A stretch of DNA of 64,000 nucleotides from DATHZQ01 sp035458525 (lineage in GTDB: Bacteria; Actinomycetota; Acidimicrobiia; Spongiisociales; UBA5794), in contig DATHZQ010000075.1 in assembly GCA_035458525.1 (NCBI GenBank), positions 38,085-102,084 on the forward strand. Direction: 5' to 3'. Below, one piece after another: positions 48,207 through 56,667 of the stretch (within the stretch, counting starts at the first letter, position 1; each line of letters starts with the position of its first letter). The translations under genes and the position numbers were made by a program. Below the pieces are notes generated by a model, which worked only from the letters and a program-made list of their open reading frames with translations, was not told the origin of the DNA and searched no databases.

Positions 48207-48797
48207 TCATGAGCGCTCGCCGGCGCCCAAATGCCGGCGGAGTTTGTCGAGGCATCGGGCGCGCGTTGGGCCAATGCTGCCCTTGGGCCGTCCGACGATG
48301 TCAGCGATCGTGTCGTAGTCGAGTGGCGGATCCGTCGTCAGCAAACGCAAGAGCTGCTGACATCCGTCATCCAGATGGGCGAGGGCTCGCAACACGTCGC
48401 GCTGCTCCTCGTCTTGGAGCAGCGATGCGTCAACGGCCGGGAGCGCCGTGTCCTCCGTGTCGTACTCGAAATCCGACGGGATCATTCGTTTCTGTGCCTT
48501 GGCTACCCGCAGCGACTCATGACGTGCGGTCGTTGCCAGCCATGCGGGCAGGCGTTCGGGATCGCGGATACGGTCGAGATTCTCTACGAGCTCGAGCCAC
48601 ACGGTCTGTGCGACATCACTCGATGTGGCGTTGTCGAGGCGGTAGCCCCGCACCACCGACCACACCAATCGCTCATAGCGATCGACGATCTCATTCCAGG
48701 CTGCAGCGTTGCCGGCAAGGGCATCCGCCACCAAGTCGGCGGGCGTCTTGTCCTTCATCCCCGTCAAAGCTAGAGCCTGATCGACCGTTGGGTCCAT
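48207..48797 (-). CDS. ECF-type sigma factor
   Basis: A 196-residue sigma-70-family regulator. Region 2 is NEIVDRYERLVWSVVRGYRLDNATSSDVAQTVWLELVENL, with RIRDPERLPAWLATTARHESLRVAK after it. Region 4 is CQQLLRLLTTDPPLDYDTIADIVGRPKGSIGPTRARCLDKLRRHL. The sequence is close to the ECF group linked to CHAT proteins. I chose the ATG at 48797 as the start. A degenerate CHAT gene sits 245 bp upstream on the same strand, as an apparent remnant of the third member. The 245-bp stretch 48798-49042 holds the sigma promoter; I see no clear hexamers there. Confidence 0.87.
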   Translation of the reverse strand: MDPTVDQALALTGMKDKTPADLVADALAGNAAAWNEIVDRYERLVWSVVRGYRLDNATSSDVAQTVWLELVENLDRIRDPERLPAWLATTARHESLRVAKAQKRMIPSDFEYDTEDTALPAVDASLLQDEEQRDVLRALAHLDDGCQQLLRLLTTDPPLDYDTIADIVGRPKGSIGPTRARCLDKLRRHLGAGERS

Positions 48798-49042
48798 TGT
48801 TGACGACCTCCGGCGTTTCGGCACTCGACAAACAGAGCAGCACCGGGCCTGCGGAATACACGAAATCGAGCATTCTGGAAGAAACATGTATCAGCCGGAC
48901 CGCCCGCGCATCTCATCATCGAGAGCCCCAGTGGTTCTTCTCACACAGCGGCGCAGGTACTGCGATGGAACACACGGGGGAGACGCAGTGCGAACGGCGA
49001 GGGAGCCCGAACTCCCTCGCCAACTGCGCGTTCCTGCCCGAC

Positions 49043-49720
49043 TCAGCCGGCTCCGAAGCACACGAACGAGGCGGCGACAAGTCCGTCGTCGCCCGTTGCA
49101 AGCGCCTCAGCTTGTGCACGCGCAAGCGCCTCTGCCGGACGTTGCCCGCGGACCAGTCGGCGGTGGAAATCTTCCATTGTTCGCGCCGTTCTCGTTGAGT
49201 CGGGCACCAGCCCGGTCGAAGCGATCACCGAACGACAACCAGCAGACAGCAGCGCGGCCACAAACCCCATCGTCTCGTTGCCGGGACGTTCCGCTTGGAG
49301 TCCAGAGTTGCAGGCGGAGAGCACCATGATCGGGGGCATCCGATCGACGCGCTCGAGGTCGTACACCGTCAAACCACCGTCGGCGAATCGAAGCGACGAG
49401 AACAGCGGGTTGTCGGGGTGGAAGGTGCCGTGCGCCACGAGATGTGCGAGACGCGACCCCTCGAGCGCCGCCAACATCGACTCAACATTGCTCGTCCGTG
49501 CGGTGAAACGTTGTGCGCCCGGATAGGAGCGACGCAACTCGCCTCGTTTCCGCGGAACCTTGCAGGTCGGGACCATTGGCAATGACGACGCCTCTGCGCC
49601 GTCGCCGTGCCGGCGCCGATCGCTCCACCCACAAGCGGGCAGAAGGTGCCACGGACACCGGCGTCGCTCGCAGCGACGGCGCAGACGAGATCCCACCTCG
49701 TCGGCAAACGAGGTGAACCG
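49043..49720 (-). pseudogene. CHAT-domain (caspase-like) protein remnant, frameshifted
   Basis: The C-terminal CHAT domain is readable. LVAHGTFHPDNPLFSSL has the catalytic His, LTVYDLERV follows, and VLSACNSGLQAE has the catalytic Cys. GFVAALLSAGCRSVIAS and DGLVAASFVCFGAG end it. Upstream, PWHLLPA is in one frame and ANGPDLQGSAETRRVASLLSG in another, so at least two frameshifts precede AHGTFH. The TPR region expected before CHAT is missing. It belongs with the ECF sigma factor and the partner protein next to it. A short in-frame product of about 150 codons could still be made, but I call it a pseudogene. Confidence 0.78.
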
Positions 49721-49819
49721 TTCTGCGGCACCTGAGCTCATCGCCTACACCCTGTCAGACCGCGAGGCCGGGTGCGCACGCAACATGTTTCCCACTCGGT
49801 CCGCAGGGCGGCCCGCCGA

Positions 49820-50164
49820 TCAGGCGAAGGGGACCTCGATCCGCGGGGAGCAAGTCATCCACGCCTCCACGTTGTCGGCGTGACCCAGCCGGTCGAGCAA
49901 GGTGCCGAACACGGAGCAGCGTTCGGATTCGTCGGTGATGGGGCGCCCCTCGGCCGCCAGATCCGCCGTGGTGCTGTGCTTGATGTGGAAGACAAAGCGG
50001 CGGCGGGCGTGCAGACTGGCATACCGGCTTCGCTTGCCCGGCATCCCGGTGATGTAGATGGGTCCGTCGAGATTGTGGAACCACATCTCGATACGACGCG
50101 GCTCACCGGATCTGCGGCCGGTGGTTGTGATGTCGATGACGCGGTCGGTCTCGAGTGCGCGCAC
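49820..50164 (-). CDS. deazaflavin-dependent nitroreductase-family protein
   Basis: A 114-residue protein with the DUF385/Ddn pattern: VIDITTTGRRSGEPRRIEMWFHNLDGPIYITG, KRSRYASLHARRRFVFHIKH, GRPITDESERC and VEAWMTCSPRIEVPF. These proteins bind F420 or a related flavin. The start is uncertain. The GTG at 50164 gives a short N-terminus. A better start (MDDAVLRA) lies just upstream in another frame and would join if one base were removed from GCGCGC near 50158. So the gene may be frameshifted, or the sequence may carry an error. Confidence 0.72.
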   Translation of the reverse strand: MRALETDRVIDITTTGRRSGEPRRIEMWFHNLDGPIYITGMPGKRSRYASLHARRRFVFHIKHSTTADLAAEGRPITDESERCSVFGTLLDRLGHADNVEAWMTCSPRIEVPFA

Positions 50165-50264
50165 GCAGCACGGCGTCGTCCATCGTGGTCCCTTCCCTCG
50201 TCTGGGACGGCCAACCGTACCGGCCGTTGCCCCCTTTCCATGGGCAGTACGCACTGACGGCGAC

Positions 50265-50735
50265 CTACTGGTCCTCGATCCGGGCCGTGATCGCCTGCAG
50301 CCCTGCGTCCATGCTGCGGTCCGCCTCGATCTCATCGGCACCGAGATGGCGATGGGAGCCGGATCCGCTCACACCTTCGTAGCGCGCGGCGGCCGAGACG
50401 ATGGTCCAATGAGCGGGTTCGGCAGGGCGGCCGGCGCCAACGAACGTCTCCGCCACGAGTGTTCCCGACCCGTCGGCACACACGTAGGCGTTGCGCAGCC
50501 TGCCGGCGACGAGGTCCGACTCCTCGACGACCCCTTTCGAGCAGAACAGGCCGGCTTCGACTGCCGGGCCGCTCGCCCTGAACACGAACGGGTACGGTGG
50601 ATCGGCCGACCCAACGGCGATTTCGACTTCCAGCACCGTGCCGTAGCTGCACGCCGCCGCCAAGGCGACCATCGGTATCAACCCCCACCAACGCCTGCGG
50701 CCCCGAGATCTCACCCGGGGCCGCAGCTGACGCAT
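50265..50735 (-). CDS. lipoprotein of unknown function
   Basis: A 156-residue exported protein. An Arg-rich start and hydrophobic core end in a lipobox VALAAACSYG (Cys29). The mature part has FCSKG, VCADGSGTLVAETFVGAGRP and HWTIVSAAARYEGVSGSGSHR. The last segment resembles the end of dirigent/allene-oxide-cyclase-like barrels, as in the secreted protein at 7050-7535. No enzyme motif. Preceded by GC-rich DNA without a strong ribosome-binding site. Confidence 0.65.
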   Translation of the reverse strand: MRQLRPRVRSRGRRRWWGLIPMVALAAACSYGTVLEVEIAVGSADPPYPFVFRASGPAVEAGLFCSKGVVEESDLVAGRLRNAYVCADGSGTLVAETFVGAGRPAEPAHWTIVSAAARYEGVSGSGSHRHLGADEIEADRSMDAGLQAITARIEDQ

Positions 50736-50748
50736 TCGGACAGGGTGG

Positions 50749-52557
50749 CTAGAACGCGCCGTCGCTCATCTCCATGAGATGGGCGTCCTCGAGCTGCGCG
50801 GAGTGCAGCCGGGCAGCAACCTTCGGAGCGATGTGCCGGATGAAGAACCTCGCCGACTCGATCTTGCCCTCGTAGAACTCCTCGTCCGCCCCGTCGGCGT
50901 CGGGCATCGCGCTGTGAGCGATCTCCGCATGCCGCAGCAGGAGCCAGGCGATCACGACCTCGGACAGGCTCTCCAGCAGCGCATTGGTGTGCAGACCGGT
51001 CTTGTAGATCTCCTGAGGCTCGTGCATGAAGGCCATGGCGTGACCCACCAGGATCCCGACCATCGCCTGGGCATCCTCCAGTGCCTTGCCGAGGAGTTGC
51101 CGCTCCGGCTCGAACGCCTCGGACCCGCCCTTGACCAGCTCGACGATCTCGCCGGCGAGGCGGCTCAGCGTCGCACCTCGGTCCCGGGCGATCTTGCGGA
51201 AGAACAGGTCGAGCGACTGGATACCGGTCGTGCCCTCATACAGCGAGTCGATCTTGACGTCCCTGATGTACTGCTCCATCGGATAGTCCCGGAGATACCC
51301 AGACCCACCGAAGACCTGTAGTGACTGGCCGAGCAGCTCGTACGCCTTCTCGGAGGAGAAACCTTTGAGCATCGGCAGCAAGAGGTCCGACAAGTGCGCC
51401 CAATAGCGCTCGTCCGGATCGACCCGCTCCTGATCGAGCGCCCAAGCCGTGTAGTACATGAGCGCCCGCATGCCTTCGGCGTGGGCCTTCTGCAGCATCA
51501 GCATCCGGCGCACGTCGGGATGACGGATGATGGCGACGCGCGGCGCTGCTTTGTCGGTCATCTCGGTCATGTCCGCCGACTGGATTCGCTCCTTGGCGTA
51601 TTCGAGGGCGTTGAGATAGGCCGTCGAGAGCGTCGACATCGACTTCGTGCCGATGAGCATCCGGGCGTCCTCGATCACGTGGAACATCTGCTTGATGCCG
51701 TGATGGTTACCGCCCACGAGGTAGCCGACGGCCGGCTTGTCCGCACCAAAGGTCAGCTCGCAGGTCGTGGAGGACTTGATGCCCATCTTGTCTTCGATCT
51801 TGGTGACGGCGACACCGTTGCGTTCGCCGAGCGAGCCGTCTTCGTTCACGAGGTAGTCGGGGACGATGAACATGGACAGACCCTTGGTGCCGGCAACCGC
51901 ACCAAGGCGGCGGGCCAGGACCAGGTGGACGATGTTCTCGTGGTAGTCGCTGGCGGCCGACGTGATGAAGCGCTTGACGCCCTCGATGTGATAGATGCCG
52001 TTGGCTTCGTCGACGGGGATCGCCTTCGTCGTTCCCGAGCCGACATCCGAGCCGGCGTCCGGCTCGGTGAGCACCATCGTGCCGCCCCACCGGCGCTCCA
52101 TCATTCGCTTCGCCCACAGCTCCTTCTGCTCCTCGGTGCCGACCCGGCCGATGACTATCGCCATCAGCCCGCCGATGATGAAGAAGAACGCCGAAGGGTT
52201 GGCGCCGACGAGCATCTCCTGCCCGGCCCAACGCAGCATCGAGGGGGCGCCCATGCCGCCGAGGTCCTTTGGGGCGCCGAGCAATTCCCACCCGCCCTCG
52301 TAATAGGCGTCGAGCGATTTCTTGAGGCTCTCCGGGAGCACGACCGTTCCGTCGACGAGCTTCGGCGGGTTCCTGTCCGCATCGGTGAAGCTGGCCGCCA
52401 TCTCCTCGGTGGCGAGCCGCTCGAGCTCGGTGAGGATGTGCTTGACCGTGTCCATGTCGAACTCGGCGAACTGCTCGTCTTCGAGGAGGCCCTCGAGATC
52501 GAGCACCTCGAACAGGTTGAACTCCACGTCCCTGAGGTTGCTCTTGTAGTGACTCAT
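50749..52557 (-). CDS. acyl-CoA dehydrogenase (long form)
   Basis: A 602-residue acyl-CoA dehydrogenase with the extra N- and C-terminal parts of the DmdC/FadE-like long group. The FAD-binding segment is MVLTEPDAGSDVGSGTTKAIP. FITSAASDYHENIVHLVLAR and KMGIKSSTTCELTFG form the middle domain. LQVFGGSGYLRDYPMEQYIRDVKIDSLYEGTTGIQSLDL carries the catalytic Glu (in YEGTT). It is divergent from a TetR regulator, with 180 bp between that contain palindromes at 52651-52684. Fatty-acid or acyl-CoA substrate length is unknown. Confidence 0.92.
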   Translation of the reverse strand: MSHYKSNLRDVEFNLFEVLDLEGLLEDEQFAEFDMDTVKHILTELERLATEEMAASFTDADRNPPKLVDGTVVLPESLKKSLDAYYEGGWELLGAPKDLGGMGAPSMLRWAGQEMLVGANPSAFFFIIGGLMAIVIGRVGTEEQKELWAKRMMERRWGGTMVLTEPDAGSDVGSGTTKAIPVDEANGIYHIEGVKRFITSAASDYHENIVHLVLARRLGAVAGTKGLSMFIVPDYLVNEDGSLGERNGVAVTKIEDKMGIKSSTTCELTFGADKPAVGYLVGGNHHGIKQMFHVIEDARMLIGTKSMSTLSTAYLNALEYAKERIQSADMTEMTDKAAPRVAIIRHPDVRRMLMLQKAHAEGMRALMYYTAWALDQERVDPDERYWAHLSDLLLPMLKGFSSEKAYELLGQSLQVFGGSGYLRDYPMEQYIRDVKIDSLYEGTTGIQSLDLFFRKIARDRGATLSRLAGEIVELVKGGSEAFEPERQLLGKALEDAQAMVGILVGHAMAFMHEPQEIYKTGLHTNALLESLSEVVIAWLLLRHAEIAHSAMPDADGADEEFYEGKIESARFFIRHIAPKVAARLHSAQLEDAHLMEMSDGAF

Positions 52558-52650
52558 GTCATCTCCCGGTCTGCGCCGTGCCCCTTCACATCTGGTGCAA
52601 CCGCTCTCCCACCACGGTCGACCTCAAACGCCGGAAACCGACGTTCATTT

Positions 52651-52684
52651 TTGAGTATACACTCTAATTTGAGCATTCACTCAA
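52651..52684. promoter_or_regulatory. two adjacent palindromes between acyl-CoA dehydrogenase and TetR genes
   Basis: Site A, TTGAGTATACACTCTAA at 52651-52667, has GAGT-ATAC-ACTC. Site B, TTGAGCATTCACTCAA at 52669-52684, has TTGAG-N6-CTCAA. The AT-rich patch stands out in this GC-rich DNA. They sit in the divergent promoter region and are the likely binding sites of the TetR protein at 52738. Confidence 0.68.
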
Positions 52685-52737
52685 GTTCTGCCCGAAACCG
52701 CTACGGTGGAGGTAGACGAAGGTACGAAAGGCGGACG

Positions 52738-53310
52738 ATGGCGCGCTACCAAGCGGGGCTGCGCACCGAAGCTCGCATCATCGATGCCACTCGCGAGCTT
52801 CTGGGCGAGGTCGGTCTCGAGGGCACCACGCTCAAGGCGATCTGTGATCGCGCCGGCGTGCGTGCCGGCAGCTTCTACAACCTCTTCGACTCGAAGGAAG
52901 AGGTGGTGTTGCGCGTCGTGGCGGAGGCGATCAACGCCGTCGACCCCGATCCCGATCGGTCCGGGACGGACACGGTGAAGGACTTGGTCCTCGCCTATGC
53001 CGCCTTCATCACCGGCCAACCCAAAGTGGCCCGCATCTACCTGCAAACCGTGGTGAGCGGCGGTCTCACCGGCAACGACCAGAGCAAACGTTTCCTGCGC
53101 CACCACGAAGAGCGGGTGTCCCGATTCGCCGATGCGATCCGGCGCGCCGACGCGGGACTCGCCGGCGACGACGCCTACGCCGAGGCCGAGCTGCTGCTCG
53201 CGGCGCTCAACGGCCTCGCGTTCCACTGGATGCTGCAGCCGTCGTTCGACTTCGAGGGCCACGTCGCCCGCATGTTCGCCGCCCACGAGTGGTTGCGAGC
53301 GCGGACCTGA
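52738..53310 (+). CDS. TetR-family transcriptional regulator
   Basis: A 190-residue regulator. The N-terminal HTH is RIIDATRELLGEVGLEGTTLKAICDRAGVRAGSFYNLFDSKEEVVLRVV, a standard TetR DNA-binding domain with a Phe-Tyr-Asn-Leu-Phe turn. The ligand-binding half is helical (DLVLAYAAFITGQPKVARIYLQTVV, LLLAALNGLAFHWMLQPSF). The ATG at 52738 is preceded by a GGCGGAC stretch. It is divergent from the acyl-CoA dehydrogenase gene and probably represses it in response to an acyl-CoA or fatty acid (inference). Confidence 0.9.
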   Translation: MARYQAGLRTEARIIDATRELLGEVGLEGTTLKAICDRAGVRAGSFYNLFDSKEEVVLRVVAEAINAVDPDPDRSGTDTVKDLVLAYAAFITGQPKVARIYLQTVVSGGLTGNDQSKRFLRHHEERVSRFADAIRRADAGLAGDDAYAEAELLLAALNGLAFHWMLQPSFDFEGHVARMFAAHEWLRART

Positions 53311-53391
53311 TCCGACACCTGCCGTGACGGCCGCGTAGGTTGTGGCGTAGCCGCCCGAGCTAGGATCTGGGCGCCGAACGTGGAGGTTGAC

Positions 53392-53745
53392 ATGGACTTC
53401 GTCTCGGTACAGGGTTTCGACGTACACCCGGGGAAGTTGAGCGCACTCCAGGAGTGGCTCGGCAAGCACGATGCGAAGCTGCGAGAGCACGCCCCCGAGG
53501 GATGCGAGTACATCGGCACCTATCTGGCCACGCAGACGTCGGAGAAGCACGCCGGCAACGTGTTCTCGCTCTGGCGGCTGGACAGCTACGGGGCCCAAGA
53601 TGCGATGGCGGCGGCGGGGGCCGAAGACGGCAAGTTCCGCGAGATGATCAACGAGTTCCTCGGCTTCATCGACCTGGACAGCCAGAACTGGAGCAGCATG
53701 CTGCTCAAGTCGGTCGTCGACGCCACGATGTACGCCGGGATGTAG
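53392..53745 (+). CDS. small protein with possible dimeric alpha-beta barrel fold
   Basis: A 117-residue protein starting MDFVSVQGFDVHPGKLSALQEWLGKHDAKLREHAPEG, with YIGTYLATQTSEKHAGNVFSLWRLDSYGAQDAM. It resembles NIPSNAP-like or antibiotic-monooxygenase-fold proteins in its strand-helix-strand order, without a known catalytic residue. The ATG at 53392 has GGAGG 5 bp upstream. It stands alone between the TetR gene and a VapC fragment. Confidence 0.68.
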   Translation: MDFVSVQGFDVHPGKLSALQEWLGKHDAKLREHAPEGCEYIGTYLATQTSEKHAGNVFSLWRLDSYGAQDAMAAAGAEDGKFREMINEFLGFIDLDSQNWSSMLLKSVVDATMYAGM

Positions 53746-53759
53746 CGGAGCGACCCTCG

Positions 53760-53987
53760 TCAATCGAGGGGGTGTCGGACCCGGAGCCCGGGGAACCGGG
53801 CAAACCCACGATCGGCGGTCACCATCGTCGCTCCCAATTCGAGCGCCTGGGCGGCCAGCCACGAATCCGGAATACCGTTGCCGCGGGCTTCCGTCCGACG
53901 AACCAAGTCGACGAAGATCGGCCAGGTGCGTTTGCTCCCAACCGTCCGGCCCGTTTCCGCAGCCCGCAGCTTGAGGCGCCGCAGCAT
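53760..53987 (-). pseudogene. VapC-type PIN-domain remnant (C-terminal part)
   Basis: 75 codons encode the C-terminal half of a PIN domain: GNGIPDSWLAAQALELGATMVTADRGFARFPGLRVRHPL, with the acidic residues of the second and third sites (PDSW, TADRGF). The first acidic residue and the N-terminal strand are absent, and no antitoxin gene precedes it (53988-54119 holds nothing clear). It is similar in kind to the intact VapC near 3.4 kb but not obviously a copy of it. Confidence 0.65.
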
Positions 53988-54119
53988 CCCCGTCGCCTGC
54001 GGTGACGCAGGAACCGATACCTACGCCGTCCTCACGACGGCCGTCGGAGCTGCCCGTTCGACCGAGCCTCTTCGGACCGCACCGGACACGATCGGTTCCG
54101 CCGAAGGCTGAGCGCCCGT

Positions 54120-54734
54120 TCAGCGCCGCGCTTCCAGCCCGAGCTGACGAAGCGCCGCTTGGTAAGCCTCGGGCGTGTCCACATCGACGGGGGCTTCCCG
54201 GTCGAACTCCACCCTGGCAACCGGTTGCGGCGGATCCGCGACGAGCAATCGCCACAGGACCTTGGCCCCGCTCCACCGCCGCATCGCTTCGATGGCAGCC
54301 GCCGACAGCAGGAACGGATGGTTGGGCATCCGGTCTGCGTAGACCGCCACGGCGGCCCACGGTGATGACCGGCGCCACTCGTCGACCATGGCGTCGATGA
54401 TCGACCGGTCGACCCCCGGCATGTCGCCGAGGAGGAGCACGACGGCGGCGACGGGCCCTGCAGCAGTCAGGCCGCGTTCCAAAGAAGACACATTTCCTTC
54501 GCGGTAATTGGCGTTGCGGACGATCGTCGCCCGGTCGGCGGCGAGGCTCCCCGTCACCGCATCCGCCTCCCGACCGGTCACGACGATCACCCGATCGAGC
54601 TGGGACGCCTCCACATGCGCCACGGTCATCGCAGCCATGGTTCGCTTCCCGAATGGCAGCAGCTGCTTGACCTGCCCGCCCATCCGCTCCGACTCGCCCG
54701 CAGCGAGCACGATGCCGACGATTTCGTCCTTCAT
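54120..54734 (-). CDS. MobA/MocA-like nucleotidyltransferase
   Basis: A 204-residue Rossmann-type NTP transferase. The GIVLAAGESERMGGQVKQLLPFGKRTMA signature at residues 7-34 is typical of molybdenum-cofactor cytidylyl- or guanylyltransferases. VVVTGREADAV, NANYREGNVSSLERGL and LLLGDMPGVD follow, with the metal-binding Asp in GDMP. It overlaps the upstream amidohydrolase by 4 bp (ATGA). In such clusters it usually matures a xanthine-dehydrogenase-type cofactor; no such enzyme is in the window. Confidence 0.85.
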   Translation of the reverse strand: MKDEIVGIVLAAGESERMGGQVKQLLPFGKRTMAAMTVAHVEASQLDRVIVVTGREADAVTGSLAADRATIVRNANYREGNVSSLERGLTAAGPVAAVVLLLGDMPGVDRSIIDAMVDEWRRSSPWAAVAVYADRMPNHPFLLSAAAIEAMRRWSGAKVLWRLLVADPPQPVARVEFDREAPVDVDTPEAYQAALRQLGLEARR

Positions 54735-56098
54735 CCGTCGAGCAGGCCGGCGGCCAACCGGTTGTGGCGCTCCACCAGCACCGGCACCTCGAGACCGAGA
54801 AGCCTGCCGCCCTCGACGACCTTACGGCCACCGACGACCGACAGCTCGACCCCGACGGGCGCACACAGCACCGCGGCGGCGACCGGGTCGTGGAGCGCTC
54901 CTGCGTAGTCGAGGCGGTCGAGCCGGAGAGCCACGAAATCGGCGCACTTGCCCGGCTCGAGCGAGCCGATGTCGCGACGTCCGAGCACTTCGGCGCCACC
55001 CCGGGTAGCGAGCTCGAGTGCGATGCGGGCGCTCATCACGTCGCCGCCTTCGAGCGATGGCGCTGCTGCCAAACGGTTGAGCAGCAACGCCTGGCGGGCT
55101 TCCCCGAGCAGGTGGCTGCCGTCGTTCGAGGCCGAACCATCGACGCCGAGCCCAACCGGGACACCTGAACTCAGATATCTGCGCACGGGAGCGACGCCGG
55201 AGGCGAGACGCATGTTCGATGATGGGCAGTGGGCAACACCCGTCTTGACCTGTCCCATCCGGGCGATCTCAGCGTCGTTGATGAACACGCCGTGGGCGAA
55301 CCACACGTCGTCGCCGGCCCAGTCGAGGTCTTCAGCGAGCTCGACCGGTCGCCGTCCGTGGGTCTCGAGACAGAAGGCTACCTCGTCCATCGTCTCGGCA
55401 AGGTGCGTGTGGAGCCGAACGCCCTTTTCCCGAGCCAGGGCCGCTGCCGCCCGCATGAGGTCGGTCGTGACCGAGAAGGGTGAACACGGTGCGATCACGA
55501 TCTGGGTCATCGCCCCTGGACCGGGTTCATGGAAAGCATCGACAACTCTGGCGCAGTCCTCCAGGATCGCATCCTCGGTCTCGACCACCGCGTCGGGCGG
55601 GAGCCCGCCGGCGCTCTCGCCGAGGCTCATCGAGCCTCGGGACGCAACGAGCCGGATGCCGACGTCACGGGCAGCGACGACCTCGTCGTCGAGCGTCGAG
55701 TCGTTGGGAAACAGGTAGAGATGATCGAACGCCGTCGTGCACCCCGACAACGCCAGCTCTGCAAGCGCCACCTGGGTCGACACCCGTATGTGCTCGGCGG
55801 ACATCCGTGCCCATATCGGGTACAGGGTCCGCAACCACTCGAAGAGCCCGGCGTCCTGCGCACCGGGGACCGCCCGGGTCAGGGTCTGATAGAAGTGATG
55901 GTGCGTGTTGACCAGCCCCGGCAACACGATCTGGCCGCTGAGATCGATCACCTCGTCGGCCGAGTCCGGGAGGTCGCTCGTGGCCCCGGCGGCAACGATG
56001 AACCCGTCTTCGGCGTAGATGGCACCGTCGGGGATCTCCCGGCGCTCCTCATCCATGGTCACGAGCACGGCAGCATCTCGAGCGAGCAGCGAAGTCAT
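54731..56098 (-). CDS. 8-oxoguanine deaminase-like amidohydrolase
   Basis: A 455-residue ATZ/TRZ-type amidohydrolase. The zinc-site HxH is in LPGLVNTHHHFYQTLTRAVP. HTHLAETMDE carries the further His and Glu, VWFAHGVF the later His and VGLGVDGSASNDGS the catalytic Asp. The NTHHHFYQTLTRA motif is what I associate with 8-oxoguanine deaminases. C-terminal RRDIGSLEPGKCADFVAL is family-typical. Coupled to the MobA-like gene by ATGA, which suggests purine catabolism. Related guanine or chlorohydrolase substrates remain possible. Confidence 0.86.
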   Translation of the reverse strand: MTSLLARDAAVLVTMDEERREIPDGAIYAEDGFIVAAGATSDLPDSADEVIDLSGQIVLPGLVNTHHHFYQTLTRAVPGAQDAGLFEWLRTLYPIWARMSAEHIRVSTQVALAELALSGCTTAFDHLYLFPNDSTLDDEVVAARDVGIRLVASRGSMSLGESAGGLPPDAVVETEDAILEDCARVVDAFHEPGPGAMTQIVIAPCSPFSVTTDLMRAAAALAREKGVRLHTHLAETMDEVAFCLETHGRRPVELAEDLDWAGDDVWFAHGVFINDAEIARMGQVKTGVAHCPSSNMRLASGVAPVRRYLSSGVPVGLGVDGSASNDGSHLLGEARQALLLNRLAAAPSLEGGDVMSARIALELATRGGAEVLGRRDIGSLEPGKCADFVALRLDRLDYAGALHDPVAAAVLCAPVGVELSVVGGRKVVEGGRLLGLEVPVLVERHNRLAAGLLDG

Positions 56099-56145
56099 GG
56101 GCAGACGGTACCCGGTGATGCGTCGAGCCTGCCAACATCGGTGCG

Positions 56146-56667
56146 ATGGACGAGCGCAACGTCATTCTCACCGGGTTCATGGGCACCGGCAAGACCGCGG
56201 TCGGCCAGCTGCTCGCGGCCAGGTTGGGACGACCGTGGGTCGACACCGACGCGCTGATCGAGCATCGCCACGGTCCGATCGCGCGCATCTTCGCCGAGAG
56301 AGGCGAGGAGGCGTTTCGAGGCTGCGAAGCCGCAGTGGCCCGCGAGCTGGCTGACCAGAGCGGTCTCGTCATCTCGACCGGCGGCCGGCTGATGCTCGAT
56401 CCCGAGAACGCACGTGCGCTCGGTCGCGGACGGGTGTTCTGCCTCGTCGCCTCAGCCGACGAGATCCTGCGGCGGCTCGCTTCCGAAGCGAATGCGGAGC
56501 GGCCCCTGCTGGCGGGACCCGACCCTGCGGAGCGGATCCGCTCGCTCCTGATCGAGAGGGCCGCGGGCTATGCCGTGTTCGAGCAGGTCGCCACCGATGG
56601 TCGTTCGGCGCTCGACGTCGTCGACGACATCGTCATGCGACTCGGGACGGCTCAGCCGAGCAACTGA
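56146..56667 (+). CDS. shikimate-kinase-like protein
   Basis: A 173-residue P-loop kinase. Walker A is TGFMGTGKTAVGQ at residues 9-21, followed by VDTDALIEHRHGPIARIFAERGEEAFRGCE, the shikimate-binding region. The third signature reads ISTGGRLML; the usual third Gly of the GGG turn is Arg here. No aroB, aroC or aroQ gene is nearby. The usual shikimate kinase role is therefore likely but not sure; a specialised small-molecule kinase is an alternative. The 3' end overlaps the convergent dehalogenase by 16 bp. Confidence 0.75.
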   Translation: MDERNVILTGFMGTGKTAVGQLLAARLGRPWVDTDALIEHRHGPIARIFAERGEEAFRGCEAAVARELADQSGLVISTGGRLMLDPENARALGRGRVFCLVASADEILRRLASEANAERPLLAGPDPAERIRSLLIERAAGYAVFEQVATDGRSALDVVDDIVMRLGTAQPSN

